Shown here: positions 1 to 7,918 of the stretch, piece by piece
How positions within the stretch are numbered: the first letter of the stretch is position 1
Layout of the letters: each line of letters begins with the position of its first letter
Assembly: GCF_900113965.1 (NCBI RefSeq)
Contig: NZ_FORI01000003.1
Location: 62,001-126,000, forward strand
Direction: 5' to 3'
DNA: 64,000 nt
Source: Treponema bryantii
GTDB taxonomy: Bacteria; Spirochaetota; Spirochaetia; Treponematales; Treponemataceae
The notes under the pieces: generated by a model
Databases searched by the model: none
What the model saw: the letters and a program-made list of their open reading frames with translations, nothing else
What the model was told of the DNA's origin: nothing
Translations under genes and position numbers: made by a program

Positions 1-965
1 ATGAGGCGGTTTCTTTCTTCCACCACTCTAACCTTCTGGTTTGTATTTTTAAGGGCAGCACCCAGACAGAGCTGGATGACAACACCTTCCGTGCTGCAGA
101 AACTATAAATCATATTGCAACTAAAAACGAAGACTGTATGGTTCTTACTGCAATGGGTAAAACTGTTGAACATCTTTCACAGCTTAAAGTTTCTTATGAG
201 GATGCAAAGAAGATTCTTGAAGCCAGCAGCACAAGCAAGGAAAACAGAATCATCTCTTCCGATGACCTTACAGACTCTGAAGGAAGAGGAGCTTCTGCAG
301 ATGCCCTTCTGAATCTGAATGAAGGTGACCCTCTTGTTGATAAACTAAAATATGCAGCAAAAAGTGATATTCAGAGCATTATAGAAGAATCTATGGAGCT
401 GATAAAAAAGAATCCGGATCAGTTTAGTGTATTTGCTTCATATCTTTTAGTCGATTTGATTTTTGCCGTTTCTAAACTGGTTGAAAAACTTGGTGGCAAC
501 ATCAAAGAATTAAATCCAGAAATTCTGCAACGCAAATTTATTGATGATGCAGTTTCTGACGAAGCCCGCTTTAGAAAAACTCTTGAACAGGTTTTAGTTT
601 TTGCTCTTGAATTCCGTGATTCTAAGTTTACAGGAAAATATGCAGATGTTATTCTTAAAGCAAAGCATTTTATTGAAGAAAATTATGCTGATCCAAATAC
701 AACTCTTACTACAGTTGCAGAAGCTGTATGTCTGAGTCCTAACCACTTCAGTACAATTTTCTCTCAGGAATGTAAAACCACTTTTATTGAATACCTTACG
801 AACGTTCGTATGGAAAATGCAAAGCGCCTTATGCGCGAAACAGATATGAAGGGGTACGACATTGCCTATGAATGCGGCTTTTCTGACCCGCACTACTTCA
901 GCTATATCTTCAAAAAAAATACGGGGCTTTCGCCCCGTGAATATAAGCTTAGTGTAGAAAAATAG
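1..965 (+). CDS. AraC-family regulator, probably a response regulator (5' end outside window)
   Basis: The reading frame is open from base 3 to the TAG at 963-965, so the N-terminus lies outside the window; the internal ATG at 138 is not a convincing start. The last ~105 residues form a double helix-turn-helix AraC DNA-binding domain: LSPNHFSTIF recognition region, then the signature ending IAYECGFSDPHYFSYIFKK and the closing GLSPREY. The upstream ~200 residues resemble the linker of YesN-type two-component regulators, but no receiver domain is visible here. It converges on the sugar ABC transporter genes and is separated from them by one REP-like element, so regulation of that transporter is a reasonable inference but unproven. 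The AraC domain is certain; response-regulator status is likely. Confidence 0.85.
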   Translation, partial: EAVSFFHHSNLLVCIFKGSTQTELDDNTFRAAETINHIATKNEDCMVLTAMGKTVEHLSQLKVSYEDAKKILEASSTSKENRIISSDDLTDSEGRGASADALLNLNEGDPLVDKLKYAAKSDIQSIIEESMELIKKNPDQFSVFASYLLVDLIFAVSKLVEKLGGNIKELNPEILQRKFIDDAVSDEARFRKTLEQVLVFALEFRDSKFTGKYADVILKAKHFIEENYADPNTTLTTVAEAVCLSPNHFSTIFSQECKTTFIEYLTNVRMENAKRLMRETDMKGYDIAYECGFSDPHYFSYIFKKNTGLSPREYKLSVEK

Positions 966-1023
966 ATTGCTTCGCTACGCTCGCAATGACGTCATTGCGA
1001 GGAGCGCAGCGACGTGGCAATCC
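965..1023. repeat. REP-like palindrome, family A, copy 1
   Basis: Two inverted halves meet at CAATGACGTCATTG. The left half is GATTGCTTCGCTACGCTCG; the right half contains TCATTGCGAGGAGCGCAGCG and ends CAATCC. It fills the gap between the convergent regulator and permease genes, where it could act as a bidirectional transcript end. Five more copies occur at 14557, 23219, 30922, 34281 and 39215. Confidence 0.9.
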
Positions 1024-1024
1024 A

Positions 1025-2071
1025 TTACCCGGCCATATTTCCCAGTTTCTTCTTTCTCTGGTCCAGAATTACACTCTGAAGTACAATGAAGAATGCAAGC
1101 ATAAGACCAGTTGTAATACTCTGCCAGTAAGGTTCACGCAATCCCGAAGCAATAACGATAATATTAATTGTCTTCAAAGAAAGTACACCAAACAGTGTAC
1201 CAATTACACTACCAACACCACCACTAAGCAAGGTTCCTCCGATAATCGAAGAAGCAATTGCCTGCATCTCTGCACCAGATGCATTACTTGCGTTACCAGC
1301 ACCAGTATGTGTAAGGTAAACAAAACCACCAATACCAGCAAGGATTCCACATAAAACATAAGACAGGAACTGTGTACGTTTTACATTAATACCAAGCATC
1401 AAAGCGCTTTCGCTGTTTCCACCAACTGCATATAAGTTACGACCAAAGCGTGTCCATCGTAAAGTTGCCCACAGCAAAATCAGAACTACAATTGCAATAA
1501 TAGCTCCAATTTCAATGTAAGAAGGAATCCAGTTACCATGCTTATGAATACCAATAAAGTGGAAGTAAAAATAATGATCTTTTAATGCAACAAAAGCTTC
1601 ATTTGTAGCAGTTCTAGGAACCTTACTTACGATTGTTGTCATACCGCGAGTAAAGAACATACCGGCAAGTGTTACAATGAACGGCTGAATCTTAAGGTAT
1701 GCAATAAAGTATCCCTGAACAAGTCCCATTGCAAGACCAATTCCAAGTGAAATCAAAATTGAAGTGAAGATTCCACCACCCATATCTTCCATAACTACAA
1801 CAGTAGTCATTGTAATAAGGGCAATTGTACCACCAACAGAAATATCAATTCCACCGGTAATCATTACAATAGTAAGACCACACGCAATAACAATCAAATA
1901 AGCATTATTATTAAAAAGATTAATAAACTGCTGTGGATTCAAGAATCCGCCACCCCAGATAATCATTCCAAGAAGGTACATTCCAAAGAAGGTACAAACT
2001 GTAATTGTAAGAAGCAACAATGTATTTGAGAGCGGTTGTTTGTTCTCTTTTTTTCCAATTTTATTTGCCAT
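1025..2071 (-). CDS. Sugar ABC transporter permease (YjfF-like)
   Basis: This 348-residue inner-membrane permease of the BPD_transp_2 (RbsC/YtfT/YjfF) family has a cytoplasmic Lys-rich N-terminus followed by about 8-10 hydrophobic segments. The family-typical stretch GGIDISVGGTIAL is near residue 75, and the loop VGGNSESALMLGINV holds the region expected to contact the ATPase. It is the last gene of the cluster; ATG is 2 bp after the stop of the preceding permease with GGGGAGG upstream. Two different permeases behind one ATPase match the E. coli ytfQRT-yjfF order (galactofuranose uptake). The substrate here cannot be read from sequence. Confidence 0.9.
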   Translation of the reverse strand: MANKIGKKENKQPLSNTLLLLTITVCTFFGMYLLGMIIWGGGFLNPQQFINLFNNNAYLIVIACGLTIVMITGGIDISVGGTIALITMTTVVVMEDMGGGIFTSILISLGIGLAMGLVQGYFIAYLKIQPFIVTLAGMFFTRGMTTIVSKVPRTATNEAFVALKDHYFYFHFIGIHKHGNWIPSYIEIGAIIAIVVLILLWATLRWTRFGRNLYAVGGNSESALMLGINVKRTQFLSYVLCGILAGIGGFVYLTHTGAGNASNASGAEMQAIASSIIGGTLLSGGVGSVIGTLFGVLSLKTINIIVIASGLREPYWQSITTGLMLAFFIVLQSVILDQRKKKLGNMAG

Positions 2072-2073
2072 AA

Positions 2074-3168
2074 TTATCTAGCCTCCCCTGCAGAAACTGC
2101 AACTGTTGCCTTAGCACCTTTCTTTTCCACAAGTCTATTCTTAAGCTGACTAATCCATGCTTTTACAACAGGAGAACCAGCAACTACAATGATGATGATT
2201 ACAACTGCTTTATAAGCCTTAACTGCAGTTGAAGAAACCTTCATTGCATACAGAGTAATTGTCAAAGCCTGAATAATATAAGCACCAAGAATAGAGCCAG
2301 AAAGCTTAAACTTACCGCCACCAAGTGAGTTACCACCAATTGCAACAGCAAGAATGGCATCCATTTCAATATCCAGAAGGATTGTTTCGTGGTTGATAAG
2401 TCCAATACGGCAAACGTTGATAGAACCTGCCATAGTTACACAAATACCAAGAATTACAAATACAGCAAGCTTCCATACAACAGGATTAATACCGTTGAGT
2501 TTTGCGGCTCTTTCGTTAATACCTACAGACTGAATGTACAGACTCAGCGTTGTTTTCTTCAAAAGCAGATTTATAAGCACAATGAAAATTATAACTACTA
2601 AGATAGGTGTTGGAACTGCAATGTGAGGAATAAATCCACCAATGTAAGTAAGAAGCGGGCTGTCAACGTTTGGAGTTGCACCACCATTAATCCAGTAAGC
2701 AATAGGACGTCCTGCAGTATAAAGAATCAAAGATGCAATCATCGGCTGGATGTTGAACTTTGCAATCAAAATACCATTAAACAGACAGAAGATAATTGCT
2801 ACGATACAAGCAAGAAGAAGACCAACAAAGATTGTTCCGGCATTGATTGTACCAGCACGAAGAATCTTTACAAATACAGAACCTGCAATAGCAGCTGCGG
2901 CACCAATGGAAATATCCTGTCCCTTAGTTGCTGAAGTTACAAGTGTCATTCCTATTGAAAGAATAACAAGCTCAGAAGCTCCATTCAGAATACTGATAAG
3001 GTTTCCTGAAAGAACGTTGTTCCCCAGATTGTTCTTCTTAATTACAATTGAGAAGAAGCTTGGGTCTCTGATAAGGTTGAATACAACCAGTACAATCAGG
3101 GCAACAAGCGGAATTGCAAGCTGCGACTGAAAAAGTTTTTTAATCTGATTTACGATTTTATTAGCCAT
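2074..3168 (-). CDS. Sugar ABC transporter permease (YtfT-like)
   Basis: This is the first of two paralogous permeases, 364 residues from the ATG at 3168. That start has GGGAGG 11-12 bp upstream and overlaps the end of the ATPase gene by 8 bp; a TTG seven codons upstream is a weaker choice. The protein is strongly hydrophobic, with the conserved TSATKGQDISIGAAAAIAG stretch that marks BPD_transp_2 permeases. It probably forms a heterodimeric channel with the product of the following gene, powered by the upstream ATPase. The tight overlaps imply translational coupling. Family assignment is firm; substrate is inferred only from the operon pattern. Confidence 0.9.
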   Translation of the reverse strand: MANKIVNQIKKLFQSQLAIPLVALIVLVVFNLIRDPSFFSIVIKKNNLGNNVLSGNLISILNGASELVILSIGMTLVTSATKGQDISIGAAAAIAGSVFVKILRAGTINAGTIFVGLLLACIVAIIFCLFNGILIAKFNIQPMIASLILYTAGRPIAYWINGGATPNVDSPLLTYIGGFIPHIAVPTPILVVIIFIVLINLLLKKTTLSLYIQSVGINERAAKLNGINPVVWKLAVFVILGICVTMAGSINVCRIGLINHETILLDIEMDAILAVAIGGNSLGGGKFKLSGSILGAYIIQALTITLYAMKVSSTAVKAYKAVVIIIIVVAGSPVVKAWISQLKNRLVEKKGAKATVAVSAGEAR

Positions 3169-4678
3169 TTTGTGCCTTGCCTCCCGCAATTGTCTGCATA
3201 ATTACATCCTGACGCAAAAGGTCATCCTTAAGTTCACCAACAATCTTTCGGTCGCGCATAACGATGAGTCTCTGACATACAGAAAGCATCTCTTCAATTT
3301 CTGAAGAAATAAAGGTAACACTTACACCTTCTTCTGCAAGCTGAAGAACGAGCTTCTGAATTTCGATTTTTGTACCAACGTCAATACCACGTGTAGGTTC
3401 ATCAAGAATCAGATACTGTGGATGTGTCAAAAGCCAGCGTGCAAGAATAACCTTCTGCTGGTTACCACCCGAAAGTGATTTGATTGGTGTATCTTTTGAA
3501 GCAGTTTTAATCTGAAGTTTTTCAATAAACTCATCAGCAAGTTTTTCCTGCTCTGCTCTTGAAAGAGGCTTTGTAAATCCATTGAGTACCTGAAGGGCAA
3601 GGATAATATTTTCACGTACAGAAAGATCCTGGATAATTCCGTCTCCCTTTCTGTCTTCCGGAAGATATCCAATTCCAGCTTTCATTGCATCTTTTGGCTG
3701 ATTTATTTTTGTGTCTCTGCCATTAACCTTTACCTTTCCGCCAGTTACACGGTCTGCAGCAAAGATTGCACGAACACTTTCACTTCGGCCAGAACCAAGA
3801 AGACCAGTAAATCCGTTTACTTCTCCCTTGTTGATAAGGAAGTCAAAAGGCTTTACTCCTTCTGCACTTGAAAGACCTTCTGCTTCATAAACAACTTCAC
3901 CAGCCCCGCTATAAGGACGTTTCTGATTTTTGAGGTTGGTCATATCTTCCATGTCTTTACCGAGCATGGCAGAAATCAGTTTAACACGTGGCAAATCTGC
4001 GATTGTGTATTCACCGACAAGCTCACCGTTACGAAGAACTGTAATCTTATCGCAAACCTCATAAACCTGTTCAAGGAAGTGAGTAATAAAGATAATACCT
4101 ACTCCATGGCTCTTAAGGTCACGCATAAGCTTGAACAAAAGCTCAACTTCATTTTCATCAAGAGAAGAAGTTGGTTCGTCAAGAATCAGAACCTTACAAT
4201 CCATATCAACAGCACGGGCAATTGCAACCATCTGCTGAACTGCAATAGAACAAGTTCCAAGCTGCTGACTTGGCTTTGCCGGAATATTTAATTTTGCAAG
4301 AAGCTCTCCTGCATTTTTTTCCTGAGCACGGCGATTTACAAACTTGTAGTTGCCGCGACCTATATACATATTCTCTGCGACCGTAAGATTCGGACAGAGG
4401 GTAATTTCCTGATAAACTGTAGAAATACCCAGATTCTGGGCTTCCTGAGGAGAATGGATATTAACAGGTCCATCAACACCAGCAATATTGACTTCACCGG
4501 CATCTTTTTCATAAACACCAGTAATAACCTTTACCAGAGTAGATTTTCCAGCTCCGTTTTCTCCCATAAGCGCATGAATTTCACCTTCCCGTAAAGTAAA
4601 ATCTACATTCTGCAGAGCTTTTACACCCGGGAATTCTTTGTAAATTCCGCGCATAGATAAAACAATTTTTTCGTCCAT
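3161..4678 (-). CDS. Sugar ABC transporter ATP-binding protein, two fused ABC domains (YtfR-like)
   Basis: This 505-residue cytoplasmic ATPase carries two ABC cassettes, as in RbsA/MglA/YtfR. Cassette 1 has Walker A GENGAGKST (about residues 39-47), a divergent signature (CSIAVQQ) and Walker B VLILDEPTSSLD. Cassette 2 has the typical degraded Walker A (GLLGSGRSES), a canonical LSGGNQQK signature and LILDEPTRGIDVG. Degeneration of opposite halves is normal for this family. AGGTG lies 7 bp before ATG. A strong terminator-like hairpin lies between this gene and the binding-protein gene, so it is likely expressed at a lower level than that gene. Confidence 0.95.
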   Translation of the reverse strand: MDEKIVLSMRGIYKEFPGVKALQNVDFTLREGEIHALMGENGAGKSTLVKVITGVYEKDAGEVNIAGVDGPVNIHSPQEAQNLGISTVYQEITLCPNLTVAENMYIGRGNYKFVNRRAQEKNAGELLAKLNIPAKPSQQLGTCSIAVQQMVAIARAVDMDCKVLILDEPTSSLDENEVELLFKLMRDLKSHGVGIIFITHFLEQVYEVCDKITVLRNGELVGEYTIADLPRVKLISAMLGKDMEDMTNLKNQKRPYSGAGEVVYEAEGLSSAEGVKPFDFLINKGEVNGFTGLLGSGRSESVRAIFAADRVTGGKVKVNGRDTKINQPKDAMKAGIGYLPEDRKGDGIIQDLSVRENIILALQVLNGFTKPLSRAEQEKLADEFIEKLQIKTASKDTPIKSLSGGNQQKVILARWLLTHPQYLILDEPTRGIDVGTKIEIQKLVLQLAEEGVSVTFISSEIEEMLSVCQRLIVMRDRKIVGELKDDLLRQDVIMQTIAGGKAQNG

Positions 4679-4690
4679 TTATACACCTAT

Positions 4691-4750
4691 GTCATGCTGA
4701 ATTCATTTCAGCATCTTTAATATAGATTCCGAAACAAGTTCGGAATGACG
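4691..4750. repeat. REP-like element of the GTCATGCTGAA... family
   Basis: Two head-to-head hairpin units: GTCATGCTGAATTCATTTCA GCATC, and GATTCCGAAACAAGTTCGGA ATGACG, joined by TTTAATATA. Each unit is an imperfect stem, and the pair forms a larger palindrome. Related units occur at 26177-26208 and 59517-59547. It lies inside the transporter operon just before the ATPase gene. Confidence 0.8.
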
Positions 4751-4762
4751 TCTAACATTTTC

Positions 4763-4796
4763 AAAAAAAGCGGCGTAAAGAAACACTTTACGCCGC
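4763..4796 (-). terminator. Intra-operon terminator/attenuator after the binding-protein gene
   Basis: On the minus strand, a perfect 11-bp stem GCGGCGTAAAG / CTTTACGCCGC with a 5-base loop is followed by seven T. It sits 25 bp after the binding-protein stop and 85 bp before the ATPase gene. This is the usual place for partial termination, which gives excess periplasmic binding protein over the membrane components. Confidence 0.85.
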
Positions 4797-4820
4797 CATA
4801 TTTACAAGAGGGTTATGATA

Positions 4821-5744
4821 TTAGATACCATACTTTTCAACATCAGCCTTAGTGATTGTCTTTGCATCGAATCCCTTTTCCTGGTTGATGAATTTCTTTG
4901 TCATGATACCAGTCTTAATCATGTTTTCGATGATTGCAGCCTGGAATGGAGAACACTGTCCATCATAGTTCCAGTTTCCAGCAAGGAGTTCATTAAGAGC
5001 CCATGTGTTGCAGTCGAATCCCATTACGATTACTTTTCCATTTACACCGTGTGTGATACCAGCTTCATCAAGAGCAGCAACTGCACCCTTAGCCATACCA
5101 TCATTTTCAGCATAAATTACGTTGAAGTCTTCACCAGAGTTGATAACTGATTCTACGATCTTCTTAGCTTCAGCTTCGTCCCATGTAGCTGTCTGCTGAA
5201 CAACTTTCTTCATTGTTCCAGCCTTGAATTCCTTGTCCAAAGCACCTGTACGTCCGATCTGAGCATCAGATCCCATAGCACCCTGAATGTGGATTACTTT
5301 GTATTCTTTGAGGTTCTGAGACTTAAGCCAGTTTACAGCTGTTGCTCCTTCTTTAGCCATGTCTGAAACTACAGCAGCTTCATACAAATCATCTGAAACG
5401 TTAATCATACGGTCAAAAAGGAATACTTTTACACCGTTTGCTTTTGCCTGCTTAAGAACAGATTCCCATCCGTCTGTTGCAGCAGCAGAAAGAAGAAGAT
5501 AGTCAACACCATCTGTAATGAACTGAGAAGCAGCATTCAACTGTTCATCGTTCTTAAGGCTGTAGTAAGTTTTTACATTGTAGCCCTTTTTCTTTGTAAA
5601 TACAGATTCAAAGTCTTTTACGTTAGCAGCGCGGTATCCAGACTCTGAAGGTGGATTGTTTACAATACCAATTTTGATCTTTGGTGCAGCGAATAAGCTT
5701 GCAGCAACCATTGCCATTGCAACTAATGATACGATTTTTTTCAT
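4821..5744 (-). CDS. Periplasmic sugar-binding protein (YtfQ-like)
   Basis: This 307-residue periplasmic binding protein of the Peripla_BP_4 fold has a signal peptide (MKKIVSLVAMAMVAASLFA, then APK) with no lipobox. Motifs shared with YtfQ include FLFDRMINVSDD and DMAKEGATAVNWL near residues 105-145, the hinge region IYAENDGMAKGA, and GFDCNTWALNELLAG. AGGAGG lies 8 bp before the ATG. It is the promoter-proximal gene of the binding protein - ATPase - permease - permease cluster. Furanose-sugar uptake is the best guess from YtfQ similarity; other sugars are possible. Confidence 0.9.
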   Translation of the reverse strand: MKKIVSLVAMAMVAASLFAAPKIKIGIVNNPPSESGYRAANVKDFESVFTKKKGYNVKTYYSLKNDEQLNAASQFITDGVDYLLLSAAATDGWESVLKQAKANGVKVFLFDRMINVSDDLYEAAVVSDMAKEGATAVNWLKSQNLKEYKVIHIQGAMGSDAQIGRTGALDKEFKAGTMKKVVQQTATWDEAEAKKIVESVINSGEDFNVIYAENDGMAKGAVAALDEAGITHGVNGKVIVMGFDCNTWALNELLAGNWNYDGQCSPFQAAIIENMIKTGIMTKKFINQEKGFDAKTITKADVEKYGI

Positions 5745-5786
5745 CTAATTTTCCTCCTAATAGATGCTTTTTTAGATTACACCGTC

Positions 5787-5815
5787 ATAATAAGCCCGTC
5801 AGGAGTATTTTTGAA
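5787..5815 (-). promoter_or_regulatory. Predicted promoter of the sugar ABC transporter
   Basis: On the minus strand, TTCAAA (5815-5810), a 17-bp spacer and TATTAT (5792-5787) lie about 42 bp before the binding-protein ATG, which has its own AGGAGG. The match to a housekeeping promoter is moderate and no clear operator dyad is visible. Confidence 0.45.
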
Positions 5816-5918
5816 TGAAGATTTTTAGGAATTTTTTTATGAATTTTTAGGAATTTGAAAAAGTTTAAGGATAAATGGTTGGAAATTTATTTAAAAAAGT
5901 TAGAATTTTTACTGAACC

Positions 5919-6010
5919 GGTGGTTGAGTGATGCGAAGCATCGTATCGAAACCACCCTAGTACAGAATATTGGTGGTTTCGATATGGCACTTCGTGCCTA
6001 CTCAACCACC
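5919..6010. repeat. Palindromic repeat, family B (GGTGGTTGAG), double hairpin
   Basis: Outer arms GGTGGTTGAGT and ACTCAACCACC enclose two internal small hairpins (GATGCGAAGCATC and GGCACTTCGTGCC) and an inner pair ATCGAAACCACC / GGTGGTTTCGAT, so the whole ~92 bp can fold as one long branched stem. It ends 11 bp before the purC stop and may end its transcript. Related copies are at 12157 and 57293. Confidence 0.85.
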
Positions 6011-6021
6011 AAAGCAATCTA

Positions 6022-6867
6022 TTACATATGACAAATGCGGTCCTGGCACTCTTTGTAAATAGCTGCAGTCTTGGCAACTACATCAGCAGGAATCTCTTTG
6101 ATGTTAGGGTCGCCGGCAAGATTGTGCTCCTTGAGCCAGTCGCGAACAAACTGCTTGTCGTAACTTGCTGGACTTCCGCCTACTTCGTACTTAGAAGCAT
6201 CCCAGAAACGTGAGCTGTCTGGAGTAAGAACTTCATCACCAAGAACAAGTTCACCGTTCTCATCAAGACCAAACTCAAACTTAGTATCAGCAATGATAAT
6301 TCCGTTTGCCTTAGCGTGCTCGTAGCACTTCTTGTAAATAGCAAGAGCAGCCTGTTCGATTTTTGTTCCAAGCTCTTCACCAAGATCATCCTTCATATAC
6401 TGAAGAGTAACGTTGATGTCATGACCTTCGGCAGCTTTAGTAGAAGGAGTTACGATAGGCTCATCGAGTTTTTCAGCCTGTTTGTATTCCTTATCAAACT
6501 TGTGACCAAGGAAAGGCTCGCCCTTCTTGTAAGCCTCGTACATAGAACCAAACATATATCCACGAACAATTACTTCATAAGGAATCATCTTAAGCTTCTT
6601 TACGAGAATTGTACGTCCTTCAAATTCCGGCTTCTGGAATTCAGCAGGCATGTCTTTGAGGTCACTTGAAATCATGTGATTCTTAACAATGTCTTTAGTG
6701 TAGTCGAACCAGAAGTTAGCAAGAGCGTTGAGCACCTTACCCTTGTCTGTAATCATTGTTGGCAGAATAACATCGAAAGCAGAAATTCTGTCAGTTGTAA
6801 CAATTACCATGCGTCCATCTTCAAGGTCATAAACCTCGCGAACCTTACCGGAAATAATCTTCTTCAT
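6022..6867 (-). CDS. purC: Phosphoribosylaminoimidazole-succinocarboxamide (SAICAR) synthase
   Basis: PurC joins CAIR and aspartate with ATP to make SAICAR in purine synthesis. The 281 residues show the N-terminal SGKVREVYDL motif (about 6-15), TTDRISAFDVILP, the RGYMFGSMYEAY core and the ATP/substrate region STKAAEGHD (about 141-149). It is longer than E. coli PurC (237) and matches the longer bacterial/fungal-type version. AGAGGC precedes the ATG. It starts 10 bp after the glycosyltransferase stop and is probably cotranscribed with the two genes upstream, which have no obvious link to purines. Confidence 0.97.
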   Translation of the reverse strand: MKKIISGKVREVYDLEDGRMVIVTTDRISAFDVILPTMITDKGKVLNALANFWFDYTKDIVKNHMISSDLKDMPAEFQKPEFEGRTILVKKLKMIPYEVIVRGYMFGSMYEAYKKGEPFLGHKFDKEYKQAEKLDEPIVTPSTKAAEGHDINVTLQYMKDDLGEELGTKIEQAALAIYKKCYEHAKANGIIIADTKFEFGLDENGELVLGDEVLTPDSSRFWDASKYEVGGSPASYDKQFVRDWLKEHNLAGDPNIKEIPADVVAKTAAIYKECQDRICHM

Positions 6868-6877
6868 TTAGAGCCTC

Positions 6878-7918
6878 TTATTTGCTTTTTCTGCTATTAT
6901 AGTGATAAGAGTTCATCCTTTCAACAAGGTCTTTTCCCCAGTACTCGCAAAGCATTTCATAGGCTTGCGGTTGGAGTGCGGGAAGGACTACATCATTAAG
7001 CTGAATAAGGCTTGAAACAAGATAGTATCTCCCCTGCTCTTTTAATTTGCTCATTTCTTCTTCTGTGATGATTTTGCAGTCAGAAGGATTATCTTTTATC
7101 CATTCAGAAATAACGGTAAAGACACTAGCAGCCGAACAGATTAATTTCCAGCTTTTCAGAGAATCAATTTTATTCTCCGAAGTCATACCAGAAGTTACCC
7201 TATATAAATAGATTTTATTTTCGATACCAAAGTAGGATTTTGCAAAAAGCGATACAAAAAAGAAAATCAAAAAATCATCTGCAAGATTACACTCGGAATA
7301 TGTAATGTTTTCGTAAGCTCGGAGAAAGAGATCTCTACGAATCAACTTAGCGCAGACATTACCTGAGATTTCATAAAAAAGCCATTTATGAAACACATCA
7401 TGATTTTCAATTTTTCCGTAAGTGATGGCTCCACATTTAGTTTCATCGGTAGAAATAAATTTTCCATTTTCATCATACCAGCCTGAATTAAAACTTCCAT
7501 GAATAATATCAAAAGGTCCCAGGTTCTGGTTTGTTTGCCACAGCAGGCTTAAAGCATCAGGAGTTAGTTCATCATCACTATCTAAATGAAGACAATACTG
7601 GCCTTTTGCTTCATAAGTAAGAGTGCGGCGCACTTCCATAATGCCACGGTTTTCGCTGTGTTCTGAATAATTAACCTTTATGGCAGAAAGGCCTTGCTTA
7701 CGCCTCCAGCTATTCCCCTCTTTATGTGCATGACGAATTATCTTTTTTGCTTTCCAGCCTCGCGAGTCCCGGCCAGTACTGGCGTCATTGACAATAACAA
7801 TTTCGAATGAATCATAATCCTGCTTAAAAACAGAAGCAAGGCATTGAGCCAGATAAGGCTCTGTTTTGTAAACAGGAATGCAAACGGATATATGAGGGTT
7901 ATCAGTTGAAGTTTTCAT
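6878..7918 (-). CDS. Family 2 glycosyltransferase
   Basis: A 346-residue GT-A fold glycosyltransferase. The N-terminus has ISVCIPVYKTEPYLAQCLAS and IVIVNDASTG, typical of GT2 nucleotide-sugar binding, and LHLDSDDELTPDAL carries the metal-binding DxD about residues 128-141. A Lys/Arg/Trp-rich insertion (about 53-75) follows the first motif. There is no membrane segment, so it is probably cytoplasmic. Its ATG directly follows the stop of the upstream lipoprotein gene (TAA then ATG), implying coupled expression. Donor and acceptor cannot be told; a role in surface glycan or protein modification is inference. Confidence 0.9.
   Translation of the reverse strand: MKTSTDNPHISVCIPVYKTEPYLAQCLASVFKQDYDSFEIVIVNDASTGRDSRGWKAKKIIRHAHKEGNSWRRKQGLSAIKVNYSEHSENRGIMEVRRTLTYEAKGQYCLHLDSDDELTPDALSLLWQTNQNLGPFDIIHGSFNSGWYDENGKFISTDETKCGAITYGKIENHDVFHKWLFYEISGNVCAKLIRRDLFLRAYENITYSECNLADDFLIFFFVSLFAKSYFGIENKIYLYRVTSGMTSENKIDSLKSWKLICSAASVFTVISEWIKDNPSDCKIITEEEMSKLKEQGRYYLVSSLIQLNDVVLPALQPQAYEMLCEYWGKDLVERMNSYHYNSRKSK

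Noticed and set aside
5745-5918. Sigma-54 promoter before the sugar-binding protein gene
   Set aside because: No GG-N10-GC arrangement with the right flanks; a sigma-70-like pair fits better.
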